The notes below the pieces were generated by a model that was given only the letters and a program-made list of their open reading frames with translations, made no database searches and was not told where the DNA came from. Below are positions 13,501-23,620 of a stretch of 64,000 nucleotides of DNA, piece by piece. Position numbers and translations under genes: made by a program. The number at the start of each line of letters is the position of its first letter. Positions within the stretch are counted from its first letter, which is position 1. Source of the DNA: Salvelinus alpinus (lineage: Eukaryota; Chordata; Actinopteri; Salmoniformes; Salmonidae); assembly GCF_045679555.1 (NCBI RefSeq), contig NC_092090.1, forward strand, positions 35,002,309 to 35,066,308, written 5' to 3'.

Positions 13501-16500
13501 CGGAAATGGTCTGGAGAAGAGAGGAGGGGATAGGGTCAAGCGGGCAGGTTGTTGGGCGGCCGGCCGTCACAAGACGCGAGATTTCATCTGGAGAGAGAGG
13601 GGAGAAAGAGGTCAAAGCACAGGGTAGGGCAGTGTGAGCAGAACCAGCGGTGTCGTTTGACTTAGCAAACGAGGATCGGATGTCGTCGACCTTCTTTTCA
13701 AAATGGTTGACGAAGTCATCCGCAGAGAGGGAGGAGGGGGGAGGAGGGGGAGGAGGATTCAGGAGGGAGGAGAAGGTGGCAAAGAGCTTCCTAGGGTTAG
13801 AGGCAGATGCTTGGAATTTAGAGTGGTAGAAATTGGCTTTAGCAGCAGAGACAGAAGAGGAGAATGTAGAGAGGAGGGAGTGAAAGGATGCCAGGTCCGC
13901 AGGGAGGCGAGTTTTCCTCCATTTCCGCTCGGCTGCCCGGAGCCCTGTTCTGTGAGCTCGCAATGAGTCGTCGAGCCACGGAGCAGGAGGGGAGGACCGA
14001 GCCGGCCTGGAGGATAGGGGACATATAGAGTCAAAGGATGCAGAAAGGGAGGAGAGGAGGGTTGAGGAGGCAGAATCAGGAGATAGGTTGGAGAAGGTTT
14101 GAGCAGAGGGAAGAGATGATAGGATGGAAGAGGAGAGAGTAGCGGGGGAGAGAGAGCGAAGGTTGGGACGGCGCGATACCATCCGAGTAGGGGCAGTGTG
14201 GGAAGTGTTGGATGAGAGCGAGAGGGAAAAGGATACAAGGTAGTGGTCGGAGACTTGGAGGGGAGTTGCAATGAGATTAGTGGAAGAACAGCATCTAGTA
14301 AAGATGAGGTCAAGCGTATTGCCTGCCTTGTGAGTAGGGGGGGAAGGTGAGAGGGTGAGGTCAAAAGAGGAGAGGAGTGGAAAGAAGGAGGCAGAGAGGA
14401 ATGAGTCAAAGGTAGACGTGGGGAGGTTAAAGTCACCCAGAACTGTGAGAGGTGAGCCATCCTCAGGAAAGGAACTTATCAGGGCGTCAAGCTCATTGAT
14501 GAACTCTCCAAGGGAACCTGGAGGGCGATAAATGATAAGGATGTTAAGCTTGAAAGGGCTGGTAACTGTGACAGCATGGAATTCAAAGGAGGCGATAGAC
14601 AGATGGGTCAGGGGAGAAAGAGAAAATGTCCACTTGGGAGAGATGAGGATCCCAGTGCCACCACCCCGCTGACCAGAAGCTCTCGGGGTGTGCGAGAACA
14701 CGTGGGCAGACGAGGAGAGAGCAGTAGGAGTAGCAGTGTTATCATTGGTAATCCATGTTTCCGTCAGTGCCAAGAAGTCGAGGGACTGGAGGGAAGCATA
14801 GGCTGAGATGAACTCTGCCTTGTTGGCCGCAGATCGGCAGTTCCAGAGGCTGCCTGAGACCTGGAACTCCACGTGGGTCGTGCGCGCTGGTACCACCAGG
14901 TTAGAGTAGCAGCGGCCACGCGGTGTGAAGCGTTTGTATGGTCTGTGCAGAGAGGAGAGAACAGGGATAGACAGACACATAGTTGACAGGCTACAGAAGA
15001 GGCTACGCTAATGCAAAGGAGATTGGAATGACAAGTGGACTACACGTCTCGAATGTTCAGAAAGTTAAGCTTACGTTGCAAAAAATCTTATTGACTAAAA
15101 TGATATAGTACTGCTGGCTGGTGAAATAGGCTAGCTAGCAGTGGCTGCGTTGTTGACTTTGACTAGGACCCCCGGGGGTACTTGGCCTATCCAGAGGGGG
15201 TAATTGAAAAGACTCATAAGTCCATAGGGTTACATGCACATAAGCGGGTACTTCAGGGGTACTCCAGGCAAAGCAAAATTCAGTTGGGAGTACAGTAACC
15301 AAAAAAGGTTGGGAACGACTGCTCTACAGCAGCGTCAGCTAGACATACAAAGGCGACATGGCATTTAGAGTAGCAATCAACCTCCCTTCCCGCTGCATGT
15401 CCCCTTGTTCTGGTGGCATTTCACGAAAAGCTCACATCTTCATTTCTCCCCACCCTCCTCCACCTTGTGCCCACACGAGCCCCCCACTTTGCAACTCCGG
15501 CCCCCCGGCAGCCTGCCTTGCCACCCAGCACTCTTGGCAGCTTAATTCATATCCTCTGACTGCATCGGCTCTCTGCAGCCAGGGAATCATCACTCCAGAC
15601 CAGGGTCTACAGGTCAGCCTCTCCCTAGTCTGCCACAATGACAAACAACTCCATGCAAATCAGAGGACAGAGGGCAATAGCTAACATGGCCACAGTGGTG
15701 GAAAAAGTACTAAATACTCATACTTGAGTAAAAGTAAAGATACCTTAATAGAAAAAGACTCAAGTAAAAGTGAGTCACCCAATAAAATACTACTTCAGTA
15801 AAAGTCTAAAAGTATTTGGTTTTAAATATACTTAAGTATCAAAAGTAAATGTAGTTGCTAAAATATACTTAAGTATCGAAAGTAAAAGTATGAATAATTT
15901 AAAATTCCTTCTATTAAGCAAACCAGACGGCACCATTTATTTTACAGATAGCCAGGGGCACACTCCAACACTCAGACATTGTTTACAAACAAAGCATTTG
16001 TGTTTAGTGAGTCCACCAGATCAGAGGCAGTAGGGATGACCAGGGATGTTCTCTTGATAATTGTGCGAATTGGACCATTTTCTGCCCTGCTAAGCATATA
16101 ATGAGTACTTTTGGGTGTCAGGGAAAATGTATGGAGTAAAAAGTACATACTTTTCTTTAGGAATGTAGTGAAGTAAAAGTAAAAGTTGTCAAAAATATAA
16201 ATTAAAGTACAGATACCCCCAAAAAAGACTTAAGTAGTACTTTAAAGTATTTTTACTTAAGTACTTTACACTACTGCATGGCCACATCTATTCATCAGTG
16301 GTGAATGAGGACATAAGGTTGAAGATATGACTCTGTCCACGTCAGTGCTTCTCTCCCACTATCTACTTTATTTGGCCATACATTTTTATATCCACCATGT
16401 GACGATGCAAAAACTCTGAGAAATGACATCTGCTTATCACAGATATGCAGTTGCATTGTTACACATACACTGTCCTCAGAACAGCCTCAATTTGTCAGGG

Positions 16501-19500
16501 CATGGACTCTACAAGGCGTCGAAAGCATTCCACAGGGATGCTGGCCCATGTTGACTCCAATGCTTCTCACAGTGTTGTCAAGTTGGCTGGATGTCCTTTT
16601 GGTGGTGGACCATTCTTGATAGAAATGGGGTACTGTCGAACGTGAAAAACCCAGCAGCGTTGCAGCTGTTGACACAAACCGGTGCACCTTGCGCCTACTA
16701 CCATACCCCGTTCAAAGGCACTTAAATACTTTGTCTTACCCATTCCCCTCTGAATGGCACACATACACAATCCATGTCTCAATTGTCTCAAGGCTTAAAA
16801 ATCCTTCTTTAACCTGTTCCCTCCCCTTCATCTACACTGATTGAAGTGGATTTAACAAGTGACATCAACAAGGGATCATAGCGTTCACCTGGATTCACCT
16901 GGTCAGTCTATGTCATGGAAAGAGCAGGTGTTCTTAATGTTTTGTACACTCAGTATATAGTGTAGTGCAATCAAATTTCTCTCAGGAGCAGAAAAGTAAT
17001 TGATGGTGAGCTCCTGCAGCAGTCTTGTCAAATGGATCCACTTGTAAAAAGAGATGACTCATCCCTCTCTCTCTCCTGTTTAGGAATGGTTGGACATGAA
17101 GCTACGCTGGAACCCTGATGACTACCTGGGCATCACTAACATCAGAGTCCCCTCGGACTCCATCTGGATCCCAGACATTGTGCTCTATGACAAGTAAGTA
17201 CCATGCCCATGTCTGACAACAGTTTCGAACAAAAGATGGTACTGATATTGAACTAACACGTTCTGTGCAATATAATCTCCACATTAGGGTTTGTAAGGTC
17301 ATGAAAAGTCATGGAAATCAGTTGAATAATTGTTTCTGATGTAATTCATAAAAGCACACTTTTAAATATGGTCAATCAATAAAAAATATATACTTATCAG
17401 CCATTATCGGAATGACCCTTTAGTGCGTGTCTGTGGTGTTGCGTGTGTGCCAGTGCGAGTGGGCGGTTGCCGGAGGAGAAAGAGCGCGAAAATTCCAGCA
17501 GCGGTTATTCAATAATGACAGACAGAATAACTAGATCACCAATTCAAAATATAACTTGTAGCAGTTATCTCGCTAGTTAACTAACCTATAGCTAACTAAG
17601 CATTCATTTCGTTGTTGCCTTTCCACCGGCACTGTAGAGCCTAACTGCAACGTTAAACTGGGATTCCCCTCTATTAAACAGTAGACATGTAATTGCGATA
17701 ACGTTAAAATATTCTAAGAATAGCCTAATTGACAAATAAGTTGCTGTGCATAGGTCTCCCTCGAAACATGAATATCTGTGCCTTATATATAAACAGGTCT
17801 AGTTAGATACCTTGCTTTGAAGTAGCCTACCTTATCCATTTGATCCCTGATTCATTGAATTGAGAGAATCATTTTATAAAGACAAAAGTATTTGTTTGTA
17901 ATGTTGAAAAAGCCAAGCCTGCACACCCTGGAGCTCTCCAGATTGGGTGTTGACCACATGTTGACAACATGTGACTAACAGTCCACCTCTATCTGGGGGG
18001 CTAAGTGCCTTGATCAAGGGTAGGACAGCAGGAGAAAGACGCGGTAGGTATACATGGAATCAGACACTGCAACTTTCCAGTGTCAATAATGGTTACTTTT
18101 CATGTAGGCTATAATAATAGTCATGAAAACAAATGGTTGAAGGTCATATAGAAGTCATGGAAAATGAGTTTAATCCATTAACAGTGAATAATCAGAGGTC
18201 TCTATAACATAATCTCTAATGGAGCGACTTGGAAAAATACAGCTCCTGCACTACTTCCATCCCAAGTCAAGCACTGTATAATACTGGAAACTTTCTAAGT
18301 TTACCAGTAAACTACCAGAATTTTGGTGTCTTTCATGGATTTTATGTAATCTATTACAAGACATCTAGTGGCCCTTTTGGGTACTTCAGATTATCACAGG
18401 TGTCTGTAACAATCTCTGGCCCTCTGTGGCTGCTTTTACACAGGAAGCCCAATTCTGATCTTTTTTCTACTAATTGGTCTTTTGACCAATCACATCAAAT
18501 CTTTTCACATCAGATCTTTTTCAGAGTTGATCTGATTGTTCAAAAGACCAATGAATTAAAACAATCGGAATTGTGTAAATGCAGCCTTAGTGGCCTTATC
18601 ACATAAAATATCTGAAATAATTCAATAAGATGATTTTTTTAAATTATAAAATAGAATGAAAAAGCTGTAGAACATTAACCTAAATATAAACCATCAACTT
18701 AGTGAATACCATTGGTGTTTAATATGAGGATTTCAACATGTTTTACTATGTCAGTATGTGTTTGTTGTTAGTGTTTTGGCGTCAAACTGGTGGCAGTTGA
18801 AAAATAAGTAAAAAGTTGGAAATGTTGCAGAGTTAATTGAAAATAATGCTTTTGTTGATTAAATGCTTTTTAAATTAATTAGGTTATTTTCTCTTGAACC
18901 GTATGGTCTATCTACTAGAAACTCATGGACAATATGGACACAGATATAATCAATTAATACTATATATTCATTATTTTTTTTAAATACGTTTTTCAAGTAT
19001 AAATTACGAAAGTTACGATAGATTGCCATAGATTTTCTGTTAAATACCAAAATTACTGAAGATTCCAGTAACTTTGGGAAATTACCGGTAGCTTTGCAAC
19101 CCTACCAGCATAGACTATATTTTGAACAGCACAAATTCAATTAATCCAACACATCAAGAAAAGCCTGATTCAATCCCGTAGAAGATAAACAGATCTTAAC
19201 CCTTTCCTCTAACAGTGCCGATGGACGTTTTGAGGGCTCTGTCACCAAGGCTGTTGTCAAGTATGATGGCACCATCACCTGGACACAGCCCGCTAACTAC
19301 AAGTCAGCCTGCATCATCGATGTCACCTTCTTCCCCTTTGACCTGCAGAACTGCTCAATGAAGTTTGGCTCCTGGACCTATGATGGCTCACAGGTTGTAG
19401 CCTACACAGCATTGTGAAACAGTCTACAGTATATTAATGACCATACAGTCTTTAATTGATGTCAGAAATGTGTTAATCTCTTGTTTATAGTTTGGGGAGT

Positions 19501-20734
19501 TAAAGGGAAGATATGTCTGTTGATGTTTCATCTTTTCTAACCTTGTATTCATTCAATAGGTTGATATCCTCCTGGAGGACTTCCATGTGGATAAGAGGGA
19601 CTACTTTGACAATGGTGAATGGGAGATAGTGAAAGCGACAGGCAGCCGTGGTCTGAGGATGGACGGTTCCTGCCACTTCCCCTTCATCACCTACTCCTTT
19701 ATCATCCGTAGACTGCCGCTCTTCTACACCCTCTTCCTCATTATCCCCTGTATCGGCCTTTCCTTCCTCACCATCCTGGTCTTCTACCTGCCCTCCAACG
19801 GTGGGGAGAAGATCTCCCTGTGCACCTCTGTGCTGGTGTCCCTCACCGTCTTCCTTCTCGTGATCGAGGAGATCATTCCGTCCTCCTCCAAGGTCATCCC
19901 TCTGATCGGGGAGTACCTGGTGTTCACCATGATCTTTGTCACGCTCTCAATCGTCATCACCGTCTTCGCCATCAACATCCACCACCGCTCCTCGTCCACG
20001 CACCAAGGCATGGCGCCCTGGGTGCGCCGTATCTTCCTGCACAGGCTGCCTAAGCTGCTGTGTATGCGCAGCCACGTGGACCGCTATGCTACCCCAGGCG
20101 GGGCCAGGGCAGGACTGGCAGGGAGAGAGGGAGTAGTAGGGGGCATTACGAAGGGTTCTTCACCAGAGTCCACCCCTCATCTCTCCTCTAGGAATAACCT
20201 GCAGGCTGCTTTGGACTCTATCCGCTACATCACCATGCATGTGGTCAAGGAGAACGAGGTCAGAGAGGTAAGATCCCATTGAGTTACAGAGAATCAGTCT
20301 GCCCCTGCAGTATCAATGACAAAGTTGGCATGAGAGAATATTGTGTTTGTTTGTTATGATTTGAACACCATTCAAAATCAATTCTATAGTACTGAATTTA
20401 GGTTTTTGAAGTCTTACTGTAATTCTCACGTTATATTCATCATCTCCATACTGTATATTTGTCTCCATCCTCTGATTATCACATGCAACTGCACCTCTGA
20501 GTGCAAAGCCCTCCCAGCCTGTGTCAACGAGGTCATGTGTTGGAGTCTGAAGGGCGTTTTGGTCTCTCTCTCCAGGTGGTGCAGGACTGGAAGTTTGTGG
20601 CTCAAGTTCTGGATCGTGTGTTCCTGTGGACCTTTCTCCTAGTCTCAGTACTGGGCTCTGCTCTGCTCTTCATCCCTGTCATCTACAAATGGGCAAACAT
20701 CATCGTCCCCAACCATGCAGGCGGCAGCGGATAA
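4567..20734 (+). CDS. chrna5: Neuronal nicotinic acetylcholine receptor subunit, alpha5-like
   Basis: Exons: 4567-4645, 9799-9950, 10648-10692, 17084-17193, 19216-19393, 19560-20267 and 20576-20734, giving 476 residues in one frame. It encodes a signal peptide, then the extracellular ligand-binding domain with the Cys-loop ([15 protein letters not shown]). M1 ([18 protein letters not shown]), M2 with [16 protein letters not shown]3 ([20 protein letters not shown]), a cytoplasmic loop and M4 ([18 protein letters not shown]) follow. The subunit would form part of pentameric ACh-gated cation channels in neuronal membranes. The M3-loop and C-terminus match CHRNA5 best, while PFITYSF before M1 is beta3-like. 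Where CHRNA5 has the paired cysteines this reads GSCHFP, so the pair is missing. Intron 3 uses a GC donor, and a 166-bp intron splits the normally large fifth exon. A third alpha5/beta3-clade fish paralogue is an alternative name. Confidence 0.9.
5305..5372. repeat. 3' tail of tRNA-type SINE/L2 (fragment)
   Basis: The segment with TTTTGGATAAGAGCGTGAGC and GTCTGCTAAATAACTAAAATG matches the conserved tail shared by HpaI-type SINEs and the L2 LINE of this window. The tRNA-related head is not seen. It lies in intron 1 of the nicotinic receptor gene. Confidence 0.55.
5809..6265 (+). mobile_element. Solo LTR with 5-bp target duplication
   Basis: A 457-bp insertion begins TGTCACGTTCC and ends CCGTTACA. 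It is flanked by GGCGT at 5804-5808 and 6266-6270. Removing it restores the symmetry of the surrounding fold-back element, which confirms the boundaries. An AATAAA at 6197-6202 on the + strand fits an LTR polyadenylation signal and suggests + orientation. No internal retroviral genes are present. Confidence 0.75.
6684..7298 (-). mobile_element. LINE-like repeat fragment inside fold-back arm
   Basis: This block has no counterpart in the opposite arm of the fold-back element, so it is a later insertion. It begins with TTATTTCACCTTTATTTAACC and ends near GGTGCTGCTATGGTGACC, a repeat I recognise as common in salmonid DNA. The class (LINE 3' part, - strand) is a guess from general resemblance, and no conserved domain is readable. 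Confidence 0.4.
7457..9798. other. Intron 1 of nicotinic receptor, remainder
   Basis: Apparently low-repeat intronic sequence. There are no supported coding exons, RNA genes or tandem arrays. Short open frames on both strands have no recognisable domains. Confidence 0.4.
9988..10515. mobile_element. hAT MITE, copy 1 (5' truncated)
   Basis: This AT-rich repeat with many AGTAAAAGTA and ACTTAAGTA motifs matches the complete copy at 15693-16276 in direct orientation. The right end TACATCACTG is preserved. The left terminal CAGTGGTGG is missing, so the copy is truncated. It lies in intron 2 of the nicotinic receptor gene. Confidence 0.65.
10693..11862. other. Intron 3 segment, possible old repeat
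   Basis: No gene is supported. A 13-bp inverted repeat (TGATTGGAGGATA at 10756 and its exact complement at 10829) brackets a stretch rich in CG. This suggests an old mobile element or foldback, but no clear ends or target duplication are visible. Confidence 0.3.
11887..15165 (-). mobile_element. L2-clade LINE, nearly full-length
   Basis: The element reads on the - strand. Its 3' UTR tail at 11887-11950 contains TTTAGCAGACGCTCTTATCC, which resembles the HpaI-type SINE tail seen at 61850-61995. The 5' limit is approximate, placed where the interrupted hAT MITE resumes. A G-run at about 12010-12020 lies between tail and stop codon. Confidence 0.75.
12041..14980 (-). CDS. LINE ORF2: endonuclease-reverse transcriptase
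   Basis: One open frame of 979 residues. The N-terminal third is an apurinic-type endonuclease with LTETWI near residue 70, GDFNLP near 180 and SDHYLVSF near 244. The middle is a reverse transcriptase with [27 protein letters not shown] and the catalytic YADDTQL near residue 700. The C-terminus ends in a short region after [12 protein letters not shown]. The enzyme would nick target DNA and prime cDNA synthesis from the element RNA. The L2/CR1-group assignment comes from the motif wording and the SINE-like 3' tail. The frame is undamaged, which points to a young copy. No separate ORF1 is seen upstream on the - strand, so the element may be 5' truncated. Confidence 0.9.
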   Translation of the reverse strand: MCLSIPVLSSLHRPYKRFTPRGRCYSNLVVPARTTHVEFQVSGSLWNCRSAANKAEFISAYASLQSLDFLALTETWITNDNTATPTALSSSAHVFSHTPRASGQRGGGTGILISPKWTFSLSPLTHLSIASFEFHAVTVTSPFKLNILIIYRPPGSLGEFINELDALISSFPEDGSPLTVLGDFNLPTSTFDSFLSASFFPLLSSFDLTLSPSPPTHKAGNTLDLIFTRCCSSTNLIATPLQVSDHYLVSFSLSLSSNTSHTAPTRMVSRRPNLRSLSPATLSSSILSSLPSAQTFSNLSPDSASSTLLSSLSASFDSICPLSSRPARSSPPAPWLDDSLRAHRTGLRAAERKWRKTRLPADLASFHSLLSTFSSSVSAAKANFYHSKFQASASNPRKLFATFSSLLNPPPPPPPSSLSADDFVNHFEKKVDDIRSSFAKSNDTAGSAHTALPCALTSFSPLSPDEISRLVTAGRPTTCPLDPIPSSLLQTISGDLLPYLTSLINSSLTAGYVPSVFKRARVAPLLKKPTLDPSDVNNYRPVSLLSFLSKTLERAVLGQLSCYLSQNDLLDPNQSGFKTSHSTETALLCVTEALRTAKANSLSSALILLDLSAAFDTVNHQILLSTLSELGISGKVHAWIASYLTGRSYQVAWRESVSAPRALTTGVPQGSVLGPLLFSLYTKSLGSVISSHGLSYHCYADDTQLIFSFPPSDNQVVNRISACLADISVWMTDHHLKLNLGKTELLFLPGKDCPFHDLAITVDNSIVSSSQSAKNLGVILDNTLSFSTNIKAVTRSCRFMLYNIRRVRPCLTQEAAQVLIQALVISRLDYCNSLLAGLPACAIKPLQLIQNAAARLVFNFPKFSHVTPLLRSLHWLPVEARIRYKTMVLAYGAVRGTAPPYLQALIRPYTQTRALRSSTSGLLASLPLRKYSSRSAQSKLFAALAPQWWNKLPHDARSAESITTFRRHLKPHLFKEYLG
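15693..16276. mobile_element. hAT MITE, copy 2 (complete)
   Basis: A 584-bp element starts CAGTGGTGGAAAAAGTAC and ends GTACTTTACACTACTG, an imperfect terminal inverted repeat. Perfect 8-bp duplications CATGGCCA flank it at 15685-15692 and 16277-16284. There is no coding capacity. It is the full-length relative of the copy at 9988-10515. Confidence 0.85.
16455..16953 (-). mobile_element. Tc1-like element fragment with transposase remnant
   Basis: The - strand carries remnants of a Tc1 transposase N-terminus: [19 protein letters not shown], then [20 protein letters not shown], the helix-turn-helix region. Stops and shifts break the frame and the catalytic domain is absent. The right end TTTTGTACACTCAG is present but the left inverted repeat is lost. 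A better-preserved copy is at 47052-47552. Confidence 0.65.
17194..19215. other. Intron 4 of nicotinic receptor
   Basis: No gene is supported. The AT-rich part 18200-19110 contains phrases such as TTACCGGTAGCTTTGCAACC that look like interspersed repeat remnants, but ends and class cannot be set. Similar short phrases with AGTCATGGAAA occur near 17300 and 18150. Confidence 0.3.
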
Positions 20735-20764
20735 GACTAAACTGAGACTAAGTGCACTGAGCAC

Positions 20765-20770
20765 AATAAA
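20765..20770 (+). terminator. Poly(A) signal after nicotinic receptor gene
   Basis: AATAAA occurs 30 bp after the stop codon at 20734. It is close for a brain transcript, so a later signal is possible, but it is the only canonical one seen nearby. Confidence 0.35.
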
Positions 20771-21056
20771 TGCAGATACACTACAGTCAGTGCAGAAGAA
20801 GAGACACTTACTCACATGTGTGTGTGGGACCAGTTATAATTGCAATGGATTCTAGTTCCATCATGATTCTTGATTTGTGTATATGAATGAGGGATTATTG
20901 TCTCTATGTTGCTGTATCTGTTTATAGATTAAATTAACATACAATTGTTTTATATTCTGGAAGGAGGATACCTCCCTATAGGCATATCTCACAAAGTAAA
21001 GTATAACAATGAATACAATTCTCCAGGTTACTGTCTTTCTTGCCTCCCACCCTTTA

Positions 21057-21187
21057 TCATTACCCTTTTATATGACCCATTACCTTTTATGTTTAAGTCG
21101 ACGTTAACCTTTTATACACATTACCCTTTTATATTACCTTTTTAAATACATTACCCTTTTATATACACTACCCTTTTATATTACCCT
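21057..21187. repeat. Degenerate AT-rich tandem repeat
   Basis: About seven imperfect copies of a 15-20 bp unit with core CATTACCCTTTTATAT lie between the receptor gene and the first UGT copy. Confidence 0.6.
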
Positions 21188-21622
21188 TACATTACACTTT
21201 TCTATTTTATTAACTCTAGGTTGGTAAAATACAAAATAAAATACAGTTTGTTTTTAACAGTGGCTACATTCTCAGAAAAGCAGTATTACATAACAACATC
21301 AAGAAAAAGTTTAATTATAATCCTCTTGAATAAGCTTTGCTGAAGAATTCAGCTGTGAATGCTCTTGAATGAGCAAAAACTACTGTTTGGCTTGTGGGAT
21401 ACAGGTAACTTAGTAGACAAATCATTGTTACAGTGAATTAATGTACCTACTTTCCAGCTTCTAAGTCCATCTCTTTGTATTACAGAGGTGTCTTGAGATT
21501 AGCTTTTAAGTCTGTTAGTTGGGGACTTAAGTCAGTCAGTCTACCTGATACAAAAACAAGAGTTGTTGTTTTGCATTCTGTTCCTTCCCGCCTTCTGATT
21601 TCACCTATCATTCAGATGAAAG

Positions 21623-22510
21623 ATGGCAAGCCATAATGGAAGCATTAACTCATACCTTCTCATATCTTTACTGGTTGTTTCTTGGAGAATCTACGATGGT
21701 GGGAAAATTATAGTATTTCCCTTAGAAGGTAGTCACTGGTTGAACATGAACAATCTGATCAAGGCTCTTCACTCTCAGGGACACACCGTCACAGTGGTAC
21801 AGACAACTAAAACTTGGTATATTAAAGAAGAGTCTCGACATTACAGTTTAATTACAATACCTGTCACTGATGATGTGGAATATGAGGAATTTGTAAAGCC
21901 AATCGTGAAGAAAGTAAATGATATAGAGAGAGGAAAGAGCTCTGTATCAAACTTTATACATTTGCAAATCGAGATGTTCTCTGCAATGTCTACGGTTCAT
22001 GGACTGGAATGTGACACGGCAACTGCTGTATTGAAAGACAAGGATTTAATGAAGACCCTAAAGGAGAGCTAGTATGACCCAGTGTTTACTGACTCAGCAT
22101 GGGGAGCAGGTATTTTGGTGGCTCACTATCTTCAGGTACCTCTAGTCTACGATGTACAGTGGGTAAACAGTGGAGAGGGACATTAAGCCATTGCACCATC
22201 CCCCATGTCTTATATTCCAATGACTGGATCAGGGCTCTCACACAAAATGATCATCACAGAGCGAGTAAAGAATATGCGTTTCTATTTGCTTTGGGAAGCT
22301 CAGGACATATTTTTATTCAGCCACATTACCAAGATGTTTGTAATGGGTTTTTCCAACCAGGTGTGGACTTCTATGAGTTATTACAGGGAGCTGGTCAATG
22401 GCTCATGAGAGTTGACTTTGTGTTCGAGTTCCCTCGTCCCAACATGCCTAATTTTATCTATAGAGGGTTCCAATTTATGGGAGGGTTCCAATTCTCCCTA
22501 TCGTCTGGGT
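21623..22510 (+). pseudogene. UDP-glucuronosyltransferase pseudogene 1
   Basis: The first 149 codons are open: signal peptide, then GGKIIVFPLEGSHWLNM and KALHSQGHTVTVV, typical of the aglycone-binding half of fish UGT5-like proteins. In-frame stops follow at 22070-22072 (in place of the Lys before YDP) and at 22180-22182. A frameshift near 22340 moves the conserved WLMRVDFVFEFPRP into another frame. Similarity ends soon after MGGFQF at about 22510, so the UDP-sugar-binding half and the TM tail are missing. A splice acceptor (ATCATTCAG) just before the ATG matches the other copies, which suggests a 5' UTR intron. It cannot encode a working enzyme. Confidence 0.85.
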
Positions 22511-22540
22511 TAGAAAAAGCACGAGGTAGTTCTATATGAT

Positions 22541-23258
22541 AATTCTGAGGGTTTCTTGACATGTTTGGACCAGAAAATATAGATGTTTGACATTGTGAAA
22601 TGTGTCTGTTATGTTAAACAGTATTATAAAGAGTAATATTATACATCCATATTATAATCATGTTCACTCACTGAGTTTTGAGTAACCATCACTGTGACTT
22701 TAACAAATGGAAAGGTTCTCATAAAAGCAGTACTTTGACCTTTACTTAACCCTTATAAACCAACATGCCACACAAAAGTCAAAGTAAGCTACACATTTTA
22801 CATGTGGCTTCCATATACATAATACGAAGATCAACTGGTAAGTAACATTGCACTGCATATTACCTACAAACTGAATAAGCTAATAATAATTACGTTAAGT
22901 TAATGTTCATAAACAAGGATGAAATGTATTTTGAGATATTGTTTACATACTGAATCAAATGTGAATCTAAATGAAGAATAAAGTTTAATCTTCATTGTCT
23001 CAAACTCTCAAAACCCTAAAGGGAATTAATTATGCACTATTGACAACAGCTTTCATGGTCTTCATGATTTGTATCAAATCAAATTATATTTATTGGTCGC
23101 ATATGGATATTTAGCAGATATTATCGCAGGTGTAGCGAAATGCTTGTACATAAATGAGAATATATAATCAGCTAACTGACTATATGTCAAAATCCATTCA
23201 ATGTGTCATACAAACTGAATATGATGTCCTATCTCTGTTTGTTTTATATTTCAGATAA
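22541..23258. other. Spacer between UGT copies
   Basis: AT-rich spacer. At 23078-23153 there is a fragment of a common fish repeat (AAATCAAATTATATTTATTG, then GGTGTAGCGAAATGCTTGT). No gene is supported. A pyrimidine-rich splice acceptor (TTTATATTTCAG) ends it at 23254. Confidence 0.4.
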
Positions 23259-23620
23259 ATGATGACATACATTGGAAGCATGACTTCATGCCTTTTGTTA
23301 TTTCTGTTGATTATGTGTGGTTCAGTTTGCCATGGTGGGAAGTTGCTGGTCTTTCCCGGGGAGGGAAGTCACTGGGTTAACATGGACATTCTGATCAAGG
23401 CTCTTCACTCTCAGGGACACACCATCACAGTGGTACGAACGACAAAAAGTTGGTACATCAAAGAAGAATCGCCCTACTACAGTTCCATTACAATACCTGT
23501 CACTTATGCTATGCATGAGGAATTTGTAAAGCCAATCATAAAGAAAGTAATTGATATAGAGATATATTGATATATACAACCTCTGTATTAAACTTTATAC
23601 ATTTGCAAATGGTGCATTCA
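23259..23620 (+). pseudogene. UDP-glucuronosyltransferase pseudogene 2 (5' fragment)
   Basis: A 103-codon open frame carries a signal peptide and the UGT N-terminal motifs GGKLLVFPGEGSHWVNM and SWYIKEESPYYSS. It closely resembles pseudogene 1 and stops at 23568-23570. Recognisable homology (ACTTTATACATTTGCAAAT) continues to about 23620, where repeat DNA begins and the rest of the gene is missing. The splice acceptor upstream of the ATG is preserved. It is a truncated, non-functional copy. Confidence 0.85.

Larger units (their letters stand above)
11863..15321. mobile_element. hAT MITE interrupted by an L2 LINE
   Basis: The outer ends are inverted (CAGTGGTTCCCAA at 11863 and TTGGGAACGACTG ending at 15321). 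They are flanked by identical 8-bp repeats CTCTACAG (11855-11862 and 15322-15329), as hAT insertions leave. Only about 180 bp of this element remain as two pieces (11863-11886 and about 15166-15321). The space between is filled by the LINE. Confidence 0.7.

Noticed and set aside
13759-14460. 233-codon ORF overlapping the LINE
   Set aside because: Shadow frame of the LINE ORF2, without its own motifs.
11879-15182. GGGGTACT at both sides of the LINE as a target duplication
   Set aside because: The interrupted hAT MITE probably contains this phrase twice by itself. The LINE joint appears to lie at a different point, before AGGACCCCC.
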